Shown piece after piece: positions 1 to 12,408 of a stretch of DNA of 64,000 nt; positions within the stretch are counted from its first letter, which is position 1; each line of letters opens with the position of its first letter. The translations under genes were made by a program, and so were the position numbers. The notes beneath the pieces are model-generated. The model searched no databases. It was not told the DNA's origin and was given only the letters and a program-made list of their open reading frames with translations. The stretch covers positions 1 to 64,000 of the forward strand of contig PGZZ01000001.1 of the NCBI GenBank assembly GCA_002841545.1. Reading direction: 5' to 3'. This DNA comes from Firmicutes bacterium HGW-Firmicutes-16 (GTDB lineage Bacteria > Bacillota > Clostridia > Oscillospirales > Oscillospiraceae).

Positions 1-75
1 TGGTGACCCGTGGGAGAGTCGAACTCCCGATTGGGGCGTGAGAGGCCCCCGTCTTGACCACTTGACCAACGGGCC
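1..75 (-). tRNA. tRNA-Glu (anticodon CTC)
   Basis: The minus strand folds as a complete cloverleaf. The seven-pair acceptor (GGCCCGT with ACGGGTC, one G-U) is followed by discriminator A and an encoded CCA. The anticodon stem GGGGC/GCCCC encloses the loop CTCTCAC, giving anticodon CTC, which reads GAG. The body matches Firmicutes tRNA-Glu. It ends exactly at the window edge and lies downstream of 23S in the same direction, so it is probably the next gene of the rRNA operon. Confidence 0.93.
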
Positions 76-320
76 GTGTCGTCCTCGCAAACTGTGCTGC
101 GCTACGCCCGCCTGACGGCGAGCATCCGCTCCGCTGCGTTGCTCGTCCTCTCCAATTCATACCCATTTCATTGGGCTTTGAATTGGCTTATGGGATGCCT
201 TTTCACTGACCGCGCCGTTTGCCTCCGGCTAAAACCGGCAGGAAGTGAGCGTGCCCCTGCACCCTCAAAACCGAACAATATAATGTGCTTTCTTCCCCAA
301 GGCCGCCTGCATATTTCTTG
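76..320 (-). other. 23S to tRNA-Glu spacer, no 5S rRNA seen
   Basis: I find no 5S rRNA here on either strand. The stretch holds the 3' arm of the pre-23S processing stem (257-287), a hairpin built on CCAATTC/GAATTGG at about 152-187, and a G+C-rich inverted repeat around 113-150 (arms related to GAGCA/TGCTC). No protein-coding signal with a ribosome site is visible. Confidence 0.6.
257..287 (-). other. 3' arm of pre-23S processing stem
   Basis: The plus-strand sequence of this arm is nearly the exact reverse complement of 3354-3384 on the other side of 23S; the differences are mostly G-U-compatible. The two arms would pair into a stem of about 30 bp that loops out 23S rRNA. Such stems are the known substrates of RNase III-type processing in bacteria. 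Confidence 0.8.
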
Positions 321-4981
<4,661 letters not shown>

Positions 4982-5209
4982 TGGTATCTTAGCTCTTTTC
5001 AGAGTCAAAATCTTTTATCAAGTAAGTCATCTCTGCTCACTCAAATAGAATTTTTTAACGTCTTTCTTTGACGTATAAAGCCCTCAAATTTTCAGGTGCT
5101 TATTTGCATAAGCTATTCAAACTATGGTTTATAGTTTGTCATACATTGTTTAATTTACAAGGTACACTAGATGGTTTTTTGCTCCATCCCGCTTTTACCG
5201 CGGAGTTAC
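4982..5209 (-). other. rRNA operon leader
   Basis: This is the transcribed leader between promoter P2 and 16S. I see no protein gene or tRNA. The text is A+T-rich with several short inverted repeats. A short stretch reading TGACTCTGAAAAGAG on the minus strand near 4996-5010 is only a weak boxA match. Confidence 0.5.
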
Positions 5210-5239
5210 ATAATAGCACATCGCTATTACTCTTGTCAA
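5210..5239 (-). promoter_or_regulatory. rRNA promoter P2
   Basis: The minus strand shows TTGACA (5234-5239), an 18-base spacer and TATTAT (5210-5215). The core CTTGACAAGAG is shared with P1 about 87 bases upstream, which gives the tandem promoter pattern usual for strong rRNA operons. Confidence 0.8.
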
Positions 5240-5297
5240 GCCTTTTCTTCAACCACTTTCTGGCTTTTTGGCCTGCCCCCGTGGCGAGAGCTTGTTT

Positions 5298-5326
5298 ATA
5301 ATAACACCTCACCTACCTCTTGTCAA
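5298..5326 (-). promoter_or_regulatory. rRNA promoter P1
   Basis: The minus strand shows TTGACA (5321-5326), a 17-base spacer and TATTAT (5298-5303). It is the distal member of the tandem pair and lies back to back with the metA promoter, whose -35 box starts only 18 bases away. Confidence 0.82.
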
Positions 5327-5343
5327 GTTGTTTCAAATGCTTA

Positions 5344-5372
5344 TTGATTTTCTTAGCAATTTCATATATACT
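5344..5372 (+). promoter_or_regulatory. metA promoter
   Basis: TTGATT (5344-5349), a 17-base spacer and TATACT (5367-5372) sit about 40 bases before the metA start. No SAM riboswitch fits in so short a leader, so any methionine control would have to act elsewhere. Confidence 0.6.
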
Positions 5373-5412
5373 CGCTTTTATTAATATAGTATCACCCGAA
5401 AGGAGAGTTTCT

Positions 5413-6378
5413 ATGCCTATTAGAATCCCAGATTCTCTGCCCGCAAAAACAACACTTGAAAAAGAGAATATATTCGTAATGACGCAGTATCGCGCCTTGC
5501 ATCAAGATATTCGCCCACTGAGGCTTTTGATACTCAATCTTATGCCCACAAAGATTGTTACCGAAACTCAGCTTCTTCGCAAGCTTTCAAACACACCGTT
5601 GCAGGTCGAAATCGATTTGCTGCGCACAATCAGCCACGAGGCTAAAAACGTTGACTCTGATCATCTCGAATCCTTCTATGTCGGTCATAACGATATTAAG
5701 GACAGGTTTTACGATGGCATGATTATCACCGGCGCACCGGTAGAAAACCTTGATTTTAAAGATGTCGATTACTGGCCTGAGCTCTGCGAGATAATGGAGT
5801 GGTCAAAATCACATGTCCACAACACTCTCCACATATGTTGGGGCGCACAGGCAGCACTCTATTATCATTATGGTATTCAAAAATACTCCCTCCCGAAAAA
5901 GCTCTCCGGTATATACAGCCACCACATTATGAAGCCGAACTCTCCTATTTTCCGCGGCTTTGACGATGTATTCAATGCTCCGCACTCGCGCTATACCGAA
6001 GTCCATCAAGCTGACATCGAAAAAGTTCCGGAACTCGAGTTGCTTGCCGTTTCTGATGAAGCCGGCGTGTTTGCAGTCAAAAACCAGAGGAGTCGGCAGT
6101 TCTTTGTTTTCGGTCACCCGGAATATGACAGAGATACTCTCGCCATGGAGTACAGACGGGACATTGGCAAGGGGCTAAACATTCAGGTTCCGGCCCACTA
6201 TTTTCCGAACGACGACTCTACAAAGGAGCCTATCGTGTCTTGGCGCGCTGCGGCTCAGCTATTGTACACGAACTGGCTGAACTTCTATGTGTATCAAACC
6301 ACCCCCTATGTCATCAGCTCCATTACACCCGATATGGAGGGCGAGGATCCGAGTCTCGCAGAATACATTAATAAATAG
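5413..6378 (+). CDS. metA: Homoserine O-acyltransferase, predicted acetyl type
   Basis: MetA activates the hydroxyl of L-homoserine with an acyl-CoA, the first committed step of methionine synthesis in the cytoplasm. The protein has 321 residues, normal for the family. The catalytic Cys142 (HICWGAQ) and the His235/Glu237 pair (GHPEYD) are present. Residue 111 is Glu (APVEN); work on Bacillus cereus MetA showed that Glu at 111 gives acetyl-CoA preference while Gly gives succinyl-CoA preference, so I infer homoserine O-acetyltransferase activity. The start at 5413 is chosen over an upstream in-frame ATG because GAAAGGAGAG lies just before it and the family begins [11 protein letters not shown]. 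It is a single-gene unit with its own promoter and terminator. Confidence 0.95.
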   Translation: MPIRIPDSLPAKTTLEKENIFVMTQYRALHQDIRPLRLLILNLMPTKIVTETQLLRKLSNTPLQVEIDLLRTISHEAKNVDSDHLESFYVGHNDIKDRFYDGMIITGAPVENLDFKDVDYWPELCEIMEWSKSHVHNTLHICWGAQAALYYHYGIQKYSLPKKLSGIYSHHIMKPNSPIFRGFDDVFNAPHSRYTEVHQADIEKVPELELLAVSDEAGVFAVKNQRSRQFFVFGHPEYDRDTLAMEYRRDIGKGLNIQVPAHYFPNDDSTKEPIVSWRAAAQLLYTNWLNFYVYQTTPYVISSITPDMEGEDPSLAEYINK

Positions 6379-6393
6379 AATAATAATGTGAAT

Positions 6394-6424
6394 AAAGCGC
6401 TGCCGCAACGCAGCGCTTTATTTT
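6394..6424 (+). terminator. Terminator after metA
   Basis: A perfect 10-bp stem (AAAGCGCTGC with GCAGCGCTTT) with a 6-base loop is followed by TATTTT. Confidence 0.85.
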
Positions 6425-6493
6425 CTGGATCTGTGAGTAACCAGGAGCGGAGCGCCCCGGAACACAAACGGAAGGAAGCTTGATGTTTTTGAT

Positions 6494-7741
6494 TTGAAGT
6501 ATAAAGCCGAAATATTTGATAAATTTCAATATCTCTACGACGTTACCGGTTACAGCGATCATCAGGTGCATTGCGTAATACATTTTAATGGCAAGGCAAA
6601 TGCCGAGGTTATGGAAAGAGCCGCGTACTTACTTATAAAAGCCGTGCCTATTCTATCGAGAACCTACATAGACCTCGGGAAAAGCTCATATTGGGAAGAC
6701 GCTGATCCATCAGATTGGGACGACCTTTTCACAATTACAGGAAATCGGGAAGACTTCGATCGCTTTACTAACTCAAAAACTAACCAGAAAACCGGTCCAC
6801 AAATCAAGTTTTGCCTCCTTCAAGGCGCGAACGACTCCTTGTCGGTAGTCATCAACCACATGGTTTCGGACGGAGCAGGGTTCAAACAGTGTATGTATCT
6901 GTTCTCCGAAATCTATTCAAAACTGCTAAATAACCCCGACTATACGCCCGATTACGTCGTCGACGGGGAGAGGGGCTTCAAATCTATTGCCCGTGAGCAA
7001 GGCGTCATGCATAGGCTGGGCTTGCTGTTTATTAACCGCCGTGACAACAATCAGAAATCTACCTTCGAATTTCCTATGGTCGAATCGGAAATTGTTTCAC
7101 CTTTCATCGTATCGCGTGAGCTCTCGCAGGATTTGTTTCAAAATCTAAAAAGCTGTTGCCGTTCCACAAGCACAACGGCGGCCTATTTTCGAGCGCTTTC
7201 GGAAATGCTCGGCATTAAGGGTCGGGAGCTTTCCATACCAATAATGATTGATATGCGCAGATATCTGAAGGACAAGAGCTTTCGCGCCCTCACCAATCTA
7301 GCTTCAACAACAATCGTTAAAGCCGCCGTTTTACCTGATGAAAACTTTGAAACTACACTTGCAAAAATTAGTTCGATAATGAACAAGAAAAAATCCGGAA
7401 AACTGGGTATGAACACATTTCTGAAGCTCGATGCAGGTTTTAGGATTCCTTTCGTCAACGCGTACGGAATAATGGGAAAAACCTTACGGCATCCCAAAAT
7501 AGCCATGACGAACATTGGAATCATTGACGCGACACGGCTCTCTTTCGCTGACCTACCTGTCAAGAACGCTTTAATGTTTGCCTCGATAAAATACAGACCG
7601 CACATCCAACTGTCGGTGACTAGTTTTGAGGATAAAATTACATTCGGTATTGGCCTGTATGGGAGCGAACAGGACAGGGAACGTATCAAAAACCTGCTTG
7701 ACTATCTGGATGCGGAGCTGAAAAGCGCCGGTGGAGCGTAA
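6494..7741 (+). CDS. Condensation-domain-like acyltransferase, orphan
   Basis: The 415-residue protein resembles the stand-alone relatives of peptide-synthetase condensation domains (COG4908) and alcohol acetyltransferases, which use an HHxxxDG motif to join an acyl group to an amine or alcohol. Here the motif reads NHMVSDG at residues 121-127: the second His and the DG are kept but the first His is Asn. No signal peptide or membrane segment is seen. The TTG start at 6494 is the only usual start after the in-frame stop at 6434; GGAAGGAAG lies about 15 bases upstream, rather far, so the start is uncertain. No synthetase, carrier protein or other biosynthetic gene is nearby, so the substrate is unknown. 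Confidence 0.7.
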   Translation: MKYKAEIFDKFQYLYDVTGYSDHQVHCVIHFNGKANAEVMERAAYLLIKAVPILSRTYIDLGKSSYWEDADPSDWDDLFTITGNREDFDRFTNSKTNQKTGPQIKFCLLQGANDSLSVVINHMVSDGAGFKQCMYLFSEIYSKLLNNPDYTPDYVVDGERGFKSIAREQGVMHRLGLLFINRRDNNQKSTFEFPMVESEIVSPFIVSRELSQDLFQNLKSCCRSTSTTAAYFRALSEMLGIKGRELSIPIMIDMRRYLKDKSFRALTNLASTTIVKAAVLPDENFETTLAKISSIMNKKKSGKLGMNTFLKLDAGFRIPFVNAYGIMGKTLRHPKIAMTNIGIIDATRLSFADLPVKNALMFASIKYRPHIQLSVTSFEDKITFGIGLYGSEQDRERIKNLLDYLDAELKSAGGA

Positions 7742-7770
7742 TACTTTTGACCCAAACTTAACTTTTCATG

Positions 7771-7811
7771 AAAACAGGAGTGCCGCAGATGTATTGCGGC
7801 ACTCCTGTTTT
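7771..7811. terminator. Bidirectional terminator
   Basis: A perfect 17-bp inverted repeat (arms 7771-7787 and 7795-7811, AAAACAGGAG... with ...CTCCTGTTTT) lies between two convergent genes. Its A/T ends supply a U-tract in both directions. Confidence 0.88.
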
Positions 7812-7823
7812 TGCTATCTAAGG

Positions 7824-8252
7824 TTATTTTAAAATCTCAATTTTGCCTATAAGCGGCAGTTCCTTCATCTCGCAGTTCAGCACGTTTACAATTCCCATAA
7901 CGAAGCATACAAAAACGAATACACCGCAGACCGCACCTATTATCCAGCCGATATACGGGATATTTGACACGAATCCAGAAAGTAAAGAAAGAATGAAAAG
8001 CACTAGTCCCTGATTTGAATGGAACTTTACAAACGCCGAATCCTGTTTTGTAAGATATGGAATGAGGAACAAGGGGCCGAAATAACAAAGTATTGAAATT
8101 AGCTTGTTGTCTTCTGCGTCGCTCGGCTGATGTGCCTGTGGATTATAATGAGCTTGTTCAAAGCCGCTCCTTACTTCGTCTTTTGCCCCGCAGGAAGGGC
8201 AGAAGGCGGCACCGTCGGGTACCTGTGTTCCGCATTGTCTGCAATAAGCCAT
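7824..8252 (-). CDS. Zinc-ribbon membrane protein, DUF4870/Tic20-like
   Basis: This 142-residue protein begins with a zinc ribbon (CRQCG at 4-8, CPSCG at 18-22). A linker of about 25 residues is followed by a hydrophobic domain with about three membrane segments from residue 50 to 132. The membrane part resembles the DUF4870 family (for example FHSNQGLVLFI). Such proteins are common in Clostridia and their function is unknown. The ATG at 8252 is preceded by GGGAGAA. It has its own promoter and shares a terminator with the convergent gene. Confidence 0.75.
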   Translation of the reverse strand: MAYCRQCGTQVPDGAAFCPSCGAKDEVRSGFEQAHYNPQAHQPSDAEDNKLISILCYFGPLFLIPYLTKQDSAFVKFHSNQGLVLFILSLLSGFVSNIPYIGWIIGAVCGVFVFVCFVMGIVNVLNCEMKELPLIGKIEILK

Positions 8253-8286
8253 AATTATTCTCCCTTAAATCAGTTTAGTTGTATAC

Positions 8287-8315
8287 ATTATAATACAATG
8301 TATAGCTCGATTCAA
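8287..8315 (-). promoter_or_regulatory. Promoter of the zinc-ribbon membrane gene
   Basis: The minus strand reads TTGAAT (8310-8315), a 17-base spacer and TATAAT (8287-8292), about 35 bases before the start codon. Confidence 0.75.
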
Positions 8316-8327
8316 GGAGAATAAGCG

Positions 8328-8990
8328 CTATGCACAGAATCTGTGTTTCCCGATTACGACTATCAGTGGTCTTGACCAAATCCATTTGTTCGTAGCCGTT
8401 GAGGGATTGAAATAATAGATTGCTCCCCCGCATGGATCAACGCCATTTATGGCATCGCGAGCCGCACGATACGCGCTGTCTACGACGGGCTTGTTGAACT
8501 CCCCGTCCGTTAAGCAGGTGAACGCGCCTTGCTGGTAAATGACTCCAGAAATAGTGTTTGGAAAAACAGGGCTATTTACTCTATTGAGCACAACGGCGCC
8601 GACAGCAACCTGACCTGAATATGGTTCACCCCGCGCCTCTCCCGAAATTACTCTCGCGAGCAGGTCAACATCACCCGAATTTGAGGATTTGGTCGTACCT
8701 TGCGAAATGCCCATAGCAGCAAGTGTCTTTGGTCCCGCCTTTCCGTCAGCTGTGAGTCCATACTCTTTTTGAAAGCCCTTCAGCGCAGTTTCTGTACCGC
8801 TTCCGAAAACGCCGTCGATTCTTCCACCATAAAAGCCCTGATTTTTAAGCACCTTTTGAATCTGGGTCACGACGCTTCCCGTCGAACCTTTTTTATATGA
8901 GGCCGCATCGGCACTTGCGACAAGCGTTATTGCAAGGATATTCAAAGCAAATATCACGGCGAGTACGAGGCACATCTTCTTTCTGTTCAT
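8328..8990 (-). CDS. Cell wall hydrolase, SleB type
   Basis: The 220-residue protein has an N-terminal signal peptide (LVLAVIFALNILAITLV then ASADA). Next comes a peptidoglycan-binding domain at about 35-95 (GSTGSVVTQIQKVL, GVFGSGTETALKGFQ) and a SleB/hydrolase-2 catalytic domain from about 113 (ARVISGEARGEPYSGQVAVG). This layout is that of spore cortex-lytic enzymes, which cut spore-specific muramic-lactam peptidoglycan during germination. The ATG at 8990 is chosen because GGGAGGT lies 9 bases upstream; an in-frame ATG at 9008 would have no good site. A vegetative wall role cannot be excluded, because Clostridia often encode several paralogues and no ypeB neighbour is seen. Confidence 0.85.
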   Translation of the reverse strand: MNRKKMCLVLAVIFALNILAITLVASADAASYKKGSTGSVVTQIQKVLKNQGFYGGRIDGVFGSGTETALKGFQKEYGLTADGKAGPKTLAAMGISQGTTKSSNSGDVDLLARVISGEARGEPYSGQVAVGAVVLNRVNSPVFPNTISGVIYQQGAFTCLTDGEFNKPVVDSAYRAARDAINGVDPCGGAIYYFNPSTATNKWIWSRPLIVVIGKHRFCA

Positions 8991-9040
8991 AATGTAAATA
9001 CCTCCCATGCGTTATTGTCTGCGCAGAAATCTTTTACACG

Positions 9041-9090
9041 ACAAAACAAAAAACTCCTTCGCAGACCTTACCAATAGTCTACGAAGGAGT
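9041..9090 (-). terminator. Terminator after thrS
   Basis: The stem has arms 9053-9066 and 9077-9090 with one mismatch. On the minus strand it is followed by TTTTTTGTTTTG. Confidence 0.85.
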
Positions 9091-9135
9091 TAATTTCATT
9101 ATTCGGTTATATGTGTTTGAAAAATATAGCAGAAA

Positions 9136-10881
9136 TCAATTATTCTTGCTTTCAATTTCTTCTTTGATTTTCGCAATGAAATCATCCAGAGTCATAGTTC
9201 CCTCATCTCCGCCCAAGCGTGTACGCACAGCAACAAGCCCCGCTTCGGCTTCCTTGTCACCAAGAACGAGCATATACGGAATCTTCTGCAGCTGAGACTC
9301 GCGGATTTTGTAGCCGATCTTCTCGCTTCTGTAATCTGTCTCAACGCGAATACCGGCGTCGAAGAGTGCTTTATAGATGCTTTCGGCATAGTCGCGGCTG
9401 CGGTCGGTTATGGGCATAACCATTGCCTGAACAGGAGCAAGCCAGAGGGGGAAAGCACCCGCGAAATGCTCGGTTAGTATGCCGATGAAGCGCTCAATCG
9501 AGCCTAGTGCAACGGTGTGAATCATTACCGGGCAGTGCTTTTCGCCGTCTGCGCCCGTGTATTCAAGCTCGAAGCGTACAGGCATCTGGAAGTCTAATTG
9601 AATCGTGCCGCACTGCCAGGTTCTGCCGATTGCATCCTCAAGATGGAAGTCAATTTTCGGACCGTAGAAAGCGCCGTCGCCGGGATTGACGACATATTCC
9701 TTACCGTTTGTCTCAAGAACTTCCTTCAGGACATTCTCGCTGTATTCCCTTATCTCCTGACTTCCAATGAAGTTTTCGGGGCAGGTGGATAGCTCGATGT
9801 GATACTTAAAGCCAAACATGCTGTAAACACTGTCAATCTTCTGAATAACGCCGAGAATTTCGCTGTGCATCTGCTCCTTTGTCATGAAAATGTGCGCGTC
9901 ATCCTGAGTAAAGCAGCGGACGCGCATAAGTCCGTGCAGCGCGCCGGAAAGCTCATGGCGATGGACAACACCCAGCTCACCCACACGCATGGGCAAATCC
10001 TTATATGACCACGGGCGGCGCTTATAGGCAAGCATTCCGCCTGGGCAGTTCATCGGTTTTATTGCAAAATCTTCACCGTCTATCTTGGTAAAGTACATGT
10101 TTTCCTTATATTTATCCCAGTGGCCGCTCCTATGCCAAAGCTCCTCGTTCAAAATCATCGGTGTTTTTATTTCCTGATAGCCGCACCGTCTGTGGAGCTC
10201 GCGCCAATAATTTTCAAGCTCGGTGCGCAGAACCATGCCCTTCGGCAGGAAGAAGGGGAAGCCCGGACCTTCGTCCGTAATCATAAAGAGGTCGAGCTCG
10301 CGCCCCAGCTTGCGGTGATCGCGCTTTTTCGCTTCCTCGATGCGCTCAAGGTATGCGTCCAGCTCCTCTTTTTTCTGGAAAGAAGTGCCGTAAATGCGCT
10401 GGAGCATTTTGCGCTTGGAGTCGCCGCGCCAGTATGCGCCGGTGCAGCTCGTAAGCTTTATTGCGTTGCCCTTGATACGTCCGGTGCTGTCCATGTGAGG
10501 ACCCGCGCAGAGGTCGGTAAAGTCGCCCTGCTTATAAAAACTGATCACCGCGTCAGCAGGCAGGTCATTTATGAGCTCCACCTTATAGGGCTCGTCCTTC
10601 ATAAACTCCAACGCCTCGCTGCGGGGCAGCTCGAAACGCTCGAGAGGTATCTTTTCCTTGCAGATATTGCGCATTTCGGCTTCGAGCTTTTCGAGAACCT
10701 CGGGCGTAAAAATGGTCTCGGAGTCGACGTCGTAATAGAAGCCTTCATCGATTGCGGGGCCGATTGCGAACTTGGTTTCAGGATAAAGGTGCTTTATCGC
10801 CTGCGCAAGGATATGGGAGCTAGTGTGTCTGTAGGCATATTTGAAATCTGCGTTTTCAAAGCTGTATTTGTTCTCATCCAT
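9136..10881 (-). CDS. thrS: Threonyl-tRNA synthetase lacking the TGS domain
   Basis: The enzyme charges tRNA-Thr. The 581-residue product begins almost directly with the N2 editing domain (HTSSH, His19 and His23, later DLCAGPH). The class II core follows with motif 2 (VRCFTQDDAHIF), the zinc-binding Cys/His set and motif 3 (ALGSIERFIGIL), and then the anticodon-binding domain. The usual enzyme has about 640 residues because an N-terminal TGS domain of about 60 residues comes first; that domain is absent here. The ATG at 10881 has AGGAG 8 bases upstream. A longer frame to 10944 runs into the T-box terminator region and does not encode a TGS domain. Expression is controlled by the upstream T-box. 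Confidence 0.95.
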   Translation of the reverse strand: MDENKYSFENADFKYAYRHTSSHILAQAIKHLYPETKFAIGPAIDEGFYYDVDSETIFTPEVLEKLEAEMRNICKEKIPLERFELPRSEALEFMKDEPYKVELINDLPADAVISFYKQGDFTDLCAGPHMDSTGRIKGNAIKLTSCTGAYWRGDSKRKMLQRIYGTSFQKKEELDAYLERIEEAKKRDHRKLGRELDLFMITDEGPGFPFFLPKGMVLRTELENYWRELHRRCGYQEIKTPMILNEELWHRSGHWDKYKENMYFTKIDGEDFAIKPMNCPGGMLAYKRRPWSYKDLPMRVGELGVVHRHELSGALHGLMRVRCFTQDDAHIFMTKEQMHSEILGVIQKIDSVYSMFGFKYHIELSTCPENFIGSQEIREYSENVLKEVLETNGKEYVVNPGDGAFYGPKIDFHLEDAIGRTWQCGTIQLDFQMPVRFELEYTGADGEKHCPVMIHTVALGSIERFIGILTEHFAGAFPLWLAPVQAMVMPITDRSRDYAESIYKALFDAGIRVETDYRSEKIGYKIRESQLQKIPYMLVLGDKEAEAGLVAVRTRLGGDEGTMTLDDFIAKIKEEIESKNN

Positions 10882-10930
10882 AATATATCTCCTTTTTTTA
10901 TTCATTATTTTATGCTGATTTTCACATGAA

Positions 10931-11200
10931 GAAAAACAAAACACCCCTGACGTTTGTCAGGGGTGCGAATTTCACACGGTTCCACCCTGCTTGCAGACAA
11001 AGCCTGCCGCTTTAGGAGCGCTGTAACGTGCGCTAACGGGAGAGCCTACACAAGTCCACTTAAAAAGCAGCATCTTCGGCGCTTCGGCTCGGGAGCGGTA
11101 TGATGCTTGTCCGCGTTTCGAAACGGCTTTCAGCTTTTGCCGCTCTCTCTTTGCCGCGCAGGACAGTCAGTCTCCGTCATTGCCTGTATCTTGATAATAA
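10931..11200 (-). promoter_or_regulatory. T-box leader of thrS
   Basis: The minus strand carries the T-box motif GGGTGGAACCGTG (10975-10987). An intrinsic terminator follows (10-bp stem, arms 10942-10951 and 10956-10965, then TTTTGTTTTT). Upstream is a long Stem I region with an AGAGAG-containing loop. Uncharged tRNA should stabilise the antiterminator and allow thrS transcription. An ACC triplet at 11097-11099 (minus strand) is a candidate threonine specifier, but I could not fold Stem I well enough to be sure. No protein gene lies between 10882 and 11256. Confidence 0.93.
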
Positions 11201-11204
11201 TGAG

Positions 11205-11233
11205 ATTTTAGACTCTTTCGCGTGTTTTGTCAA
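11205..11233 (-). promoter_or_regulatory. thrS promoter
   Basis: The minus strand reads TTGACA (11228-11233), a 17-base spacer and TAAAAT (11205-11210), just before the T-box leader. Confidence 0.85.
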
Positions 11234-11256
11234 GGAGTTAATCAAAAAGGCAATAC

Positions 11257-12354
11257 TTACACATTGAACCGAAACAGAGTCACGTCGCCGTCGTGCATTA
11301 CATATTCCTTGCCCTCGGAGCGGATGAGACCCTTGTCTCTTGCAACCGCCATTGTGCCGCAGTTCTTTAGGTCGTCGAAAGCAACGATTTCGGCTCTGAT
11401 GAAGCCTCGCTCGAAGTCAGTGTGTATTTTTCCCGCCGCCTGCGGAGCTTTAGTTCCCTTCCGAATAGTCCACGCGCGCACCTCGTCAGGTCCGCAGGTG
11501 AGAAATGATATGAGGCCGAGAAGGCTGTACGAACATTTGATTAGGCGGCTCAAACCGCTTTCACTCATACCCAGTTCTTCCATGAAGAGTGCCTTGTCCT
11601 CGTCATCCAGCTCGCCGATTTCCTGTTCGACTTTGGCGCAGATGGGCAAAACCTGTGAACCCTCAGCAAGAGCATATTTTTCCAGCAGCTTGTAATAGGC
11701 GTTGTTTTCAGGGCCGTCCGAAAAGCCTTTTTCGTCCATGTTCGCCGCGTATATGACAGGCTTGAGCGTCAGAAGCTCGCTTTCCTCGATAATCTCCCTG
11801 TCCTCGGGAGGACAATCATAGCTTCTTGCCAGCTTGCCGTCGTTCATATGGGCAAGCAGACCTTCCATAACCTCCGCTTCGTGCAGAAACTTCCGATCGC
11901 CGCCCTTAGCGGCTTTTTTTGCCTTGTCCACGCGGCGCTCGACCATTTCCATATCTGCCATGATAAGTTCGAGATTTATTATCTCGATATCACGCAGGGG
12001 ATCGGTATTGCCCTCGACATGTATGACATTCTCATCGTCAAAGCAGCGGACGACGTGTATTATCGCGTCCGTCATGCGTATGTTGCTTAAAAACTTGTTG
12101 CCAAGCCCCTCACCCTTCGACGCGCCCTTGACAAGCCCCGCAATATCGACGAACTCGATGACGGCGGGAGTGTATTTTTTCGGACTGTACATCTCCGCGA
12201 GAAAATCGAGGCGCTCGTCCGGAACGGCAACCGTTCCTACATTCGGGTCTATAGTGCAAAACGGGTAGTTCGCACTCTCCGCGCCTGCGTTTGTTATGGC
12301 GTTAAACAGCGTGCTCTTTCCAACATTCGGCAGACCGACAATTCCAAGCTTCAT
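11257..12354 (-). CDS. ychF: Redox-regulated ATPase/GTPase YchF
   Basis: The 365-residue protein is an Obg-family P-loop NTPase with a P-loop at residues 7-14 (GLPNVGKS). DIAGLVKGASKGEGLGNKFL provides the G3 region and the C-terminal TGS domain runs from about residue 280 (LISFLTCGPDEVRAW). YchF proteins prefer ATP and bind ribosomes. A helical coiled-coil insert occupies about 130-200. The gene starts with ATG after GAGAGGA. It lies 54 bases after ftsH, with a hairpin between them, so it may be transcribed by read-through or separately. Confidence 0.96.
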   Translation of the reverse strand: MKLGIVGLPNVGKSTLFNAITNAGAESANYPFCTIDPNVGTVAVPDERLDFLAEMYSPKKYTPAVIEFVDIAGLVKGASKGEGLGNKFLSNIRMTDAIIHVVRCFDDENVIHVEGNTDPLRDIEIINLELIMADMEMVERRVDKAKKAAKGGDRKFLHEAEVMEGLLAHMNDGKLARSYDCPPEDREIIEESELLTLKPVIYAANMDEKGFSDGPENNAYYKLLEKYALAEGSQVLPICAKVEQEIGELDDEDKALFMEELGMSESGLSRLIKCSYSLLGLISFLTCGPDEVRAWTIRKGTKAPQAAGKIHTDFERGFIRAEIVAFDDLKNCGTMAVARDKGLIRSEGKEYVMHDGDVTLFRFNV

Positions 12355-12375
12355 GTGCTTACCATTCCTCTCGAA

Positions 12376-12400
12376 AAGGGCGGAATCACTTCCGCCCTTC
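12376..12400 (-). terminator. Terminator after ftsH
   Basis: A perfect 10-bp stem (AAGGGCGGAA with TTCCGCCCTT) with a 4-base loop lies between ftsH and ychF. The U-tract is short (TTTTC), so termination may be partial. Confidence 0.65.
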
Positions 12401-12408
12401 GTGTTAAT

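Noticed and set aside
5373-5412. SAM riboswitch in front of metA
   Set aside because: Only 40 bases lie between the -10 box and the start, too short for any known SAM aptamer.
10120-10929. 269-codon open frame opposite thrS
   Set aside because: It mirrors the thrS coding strand and runs into the T-box terminator region; no family is recognisable.
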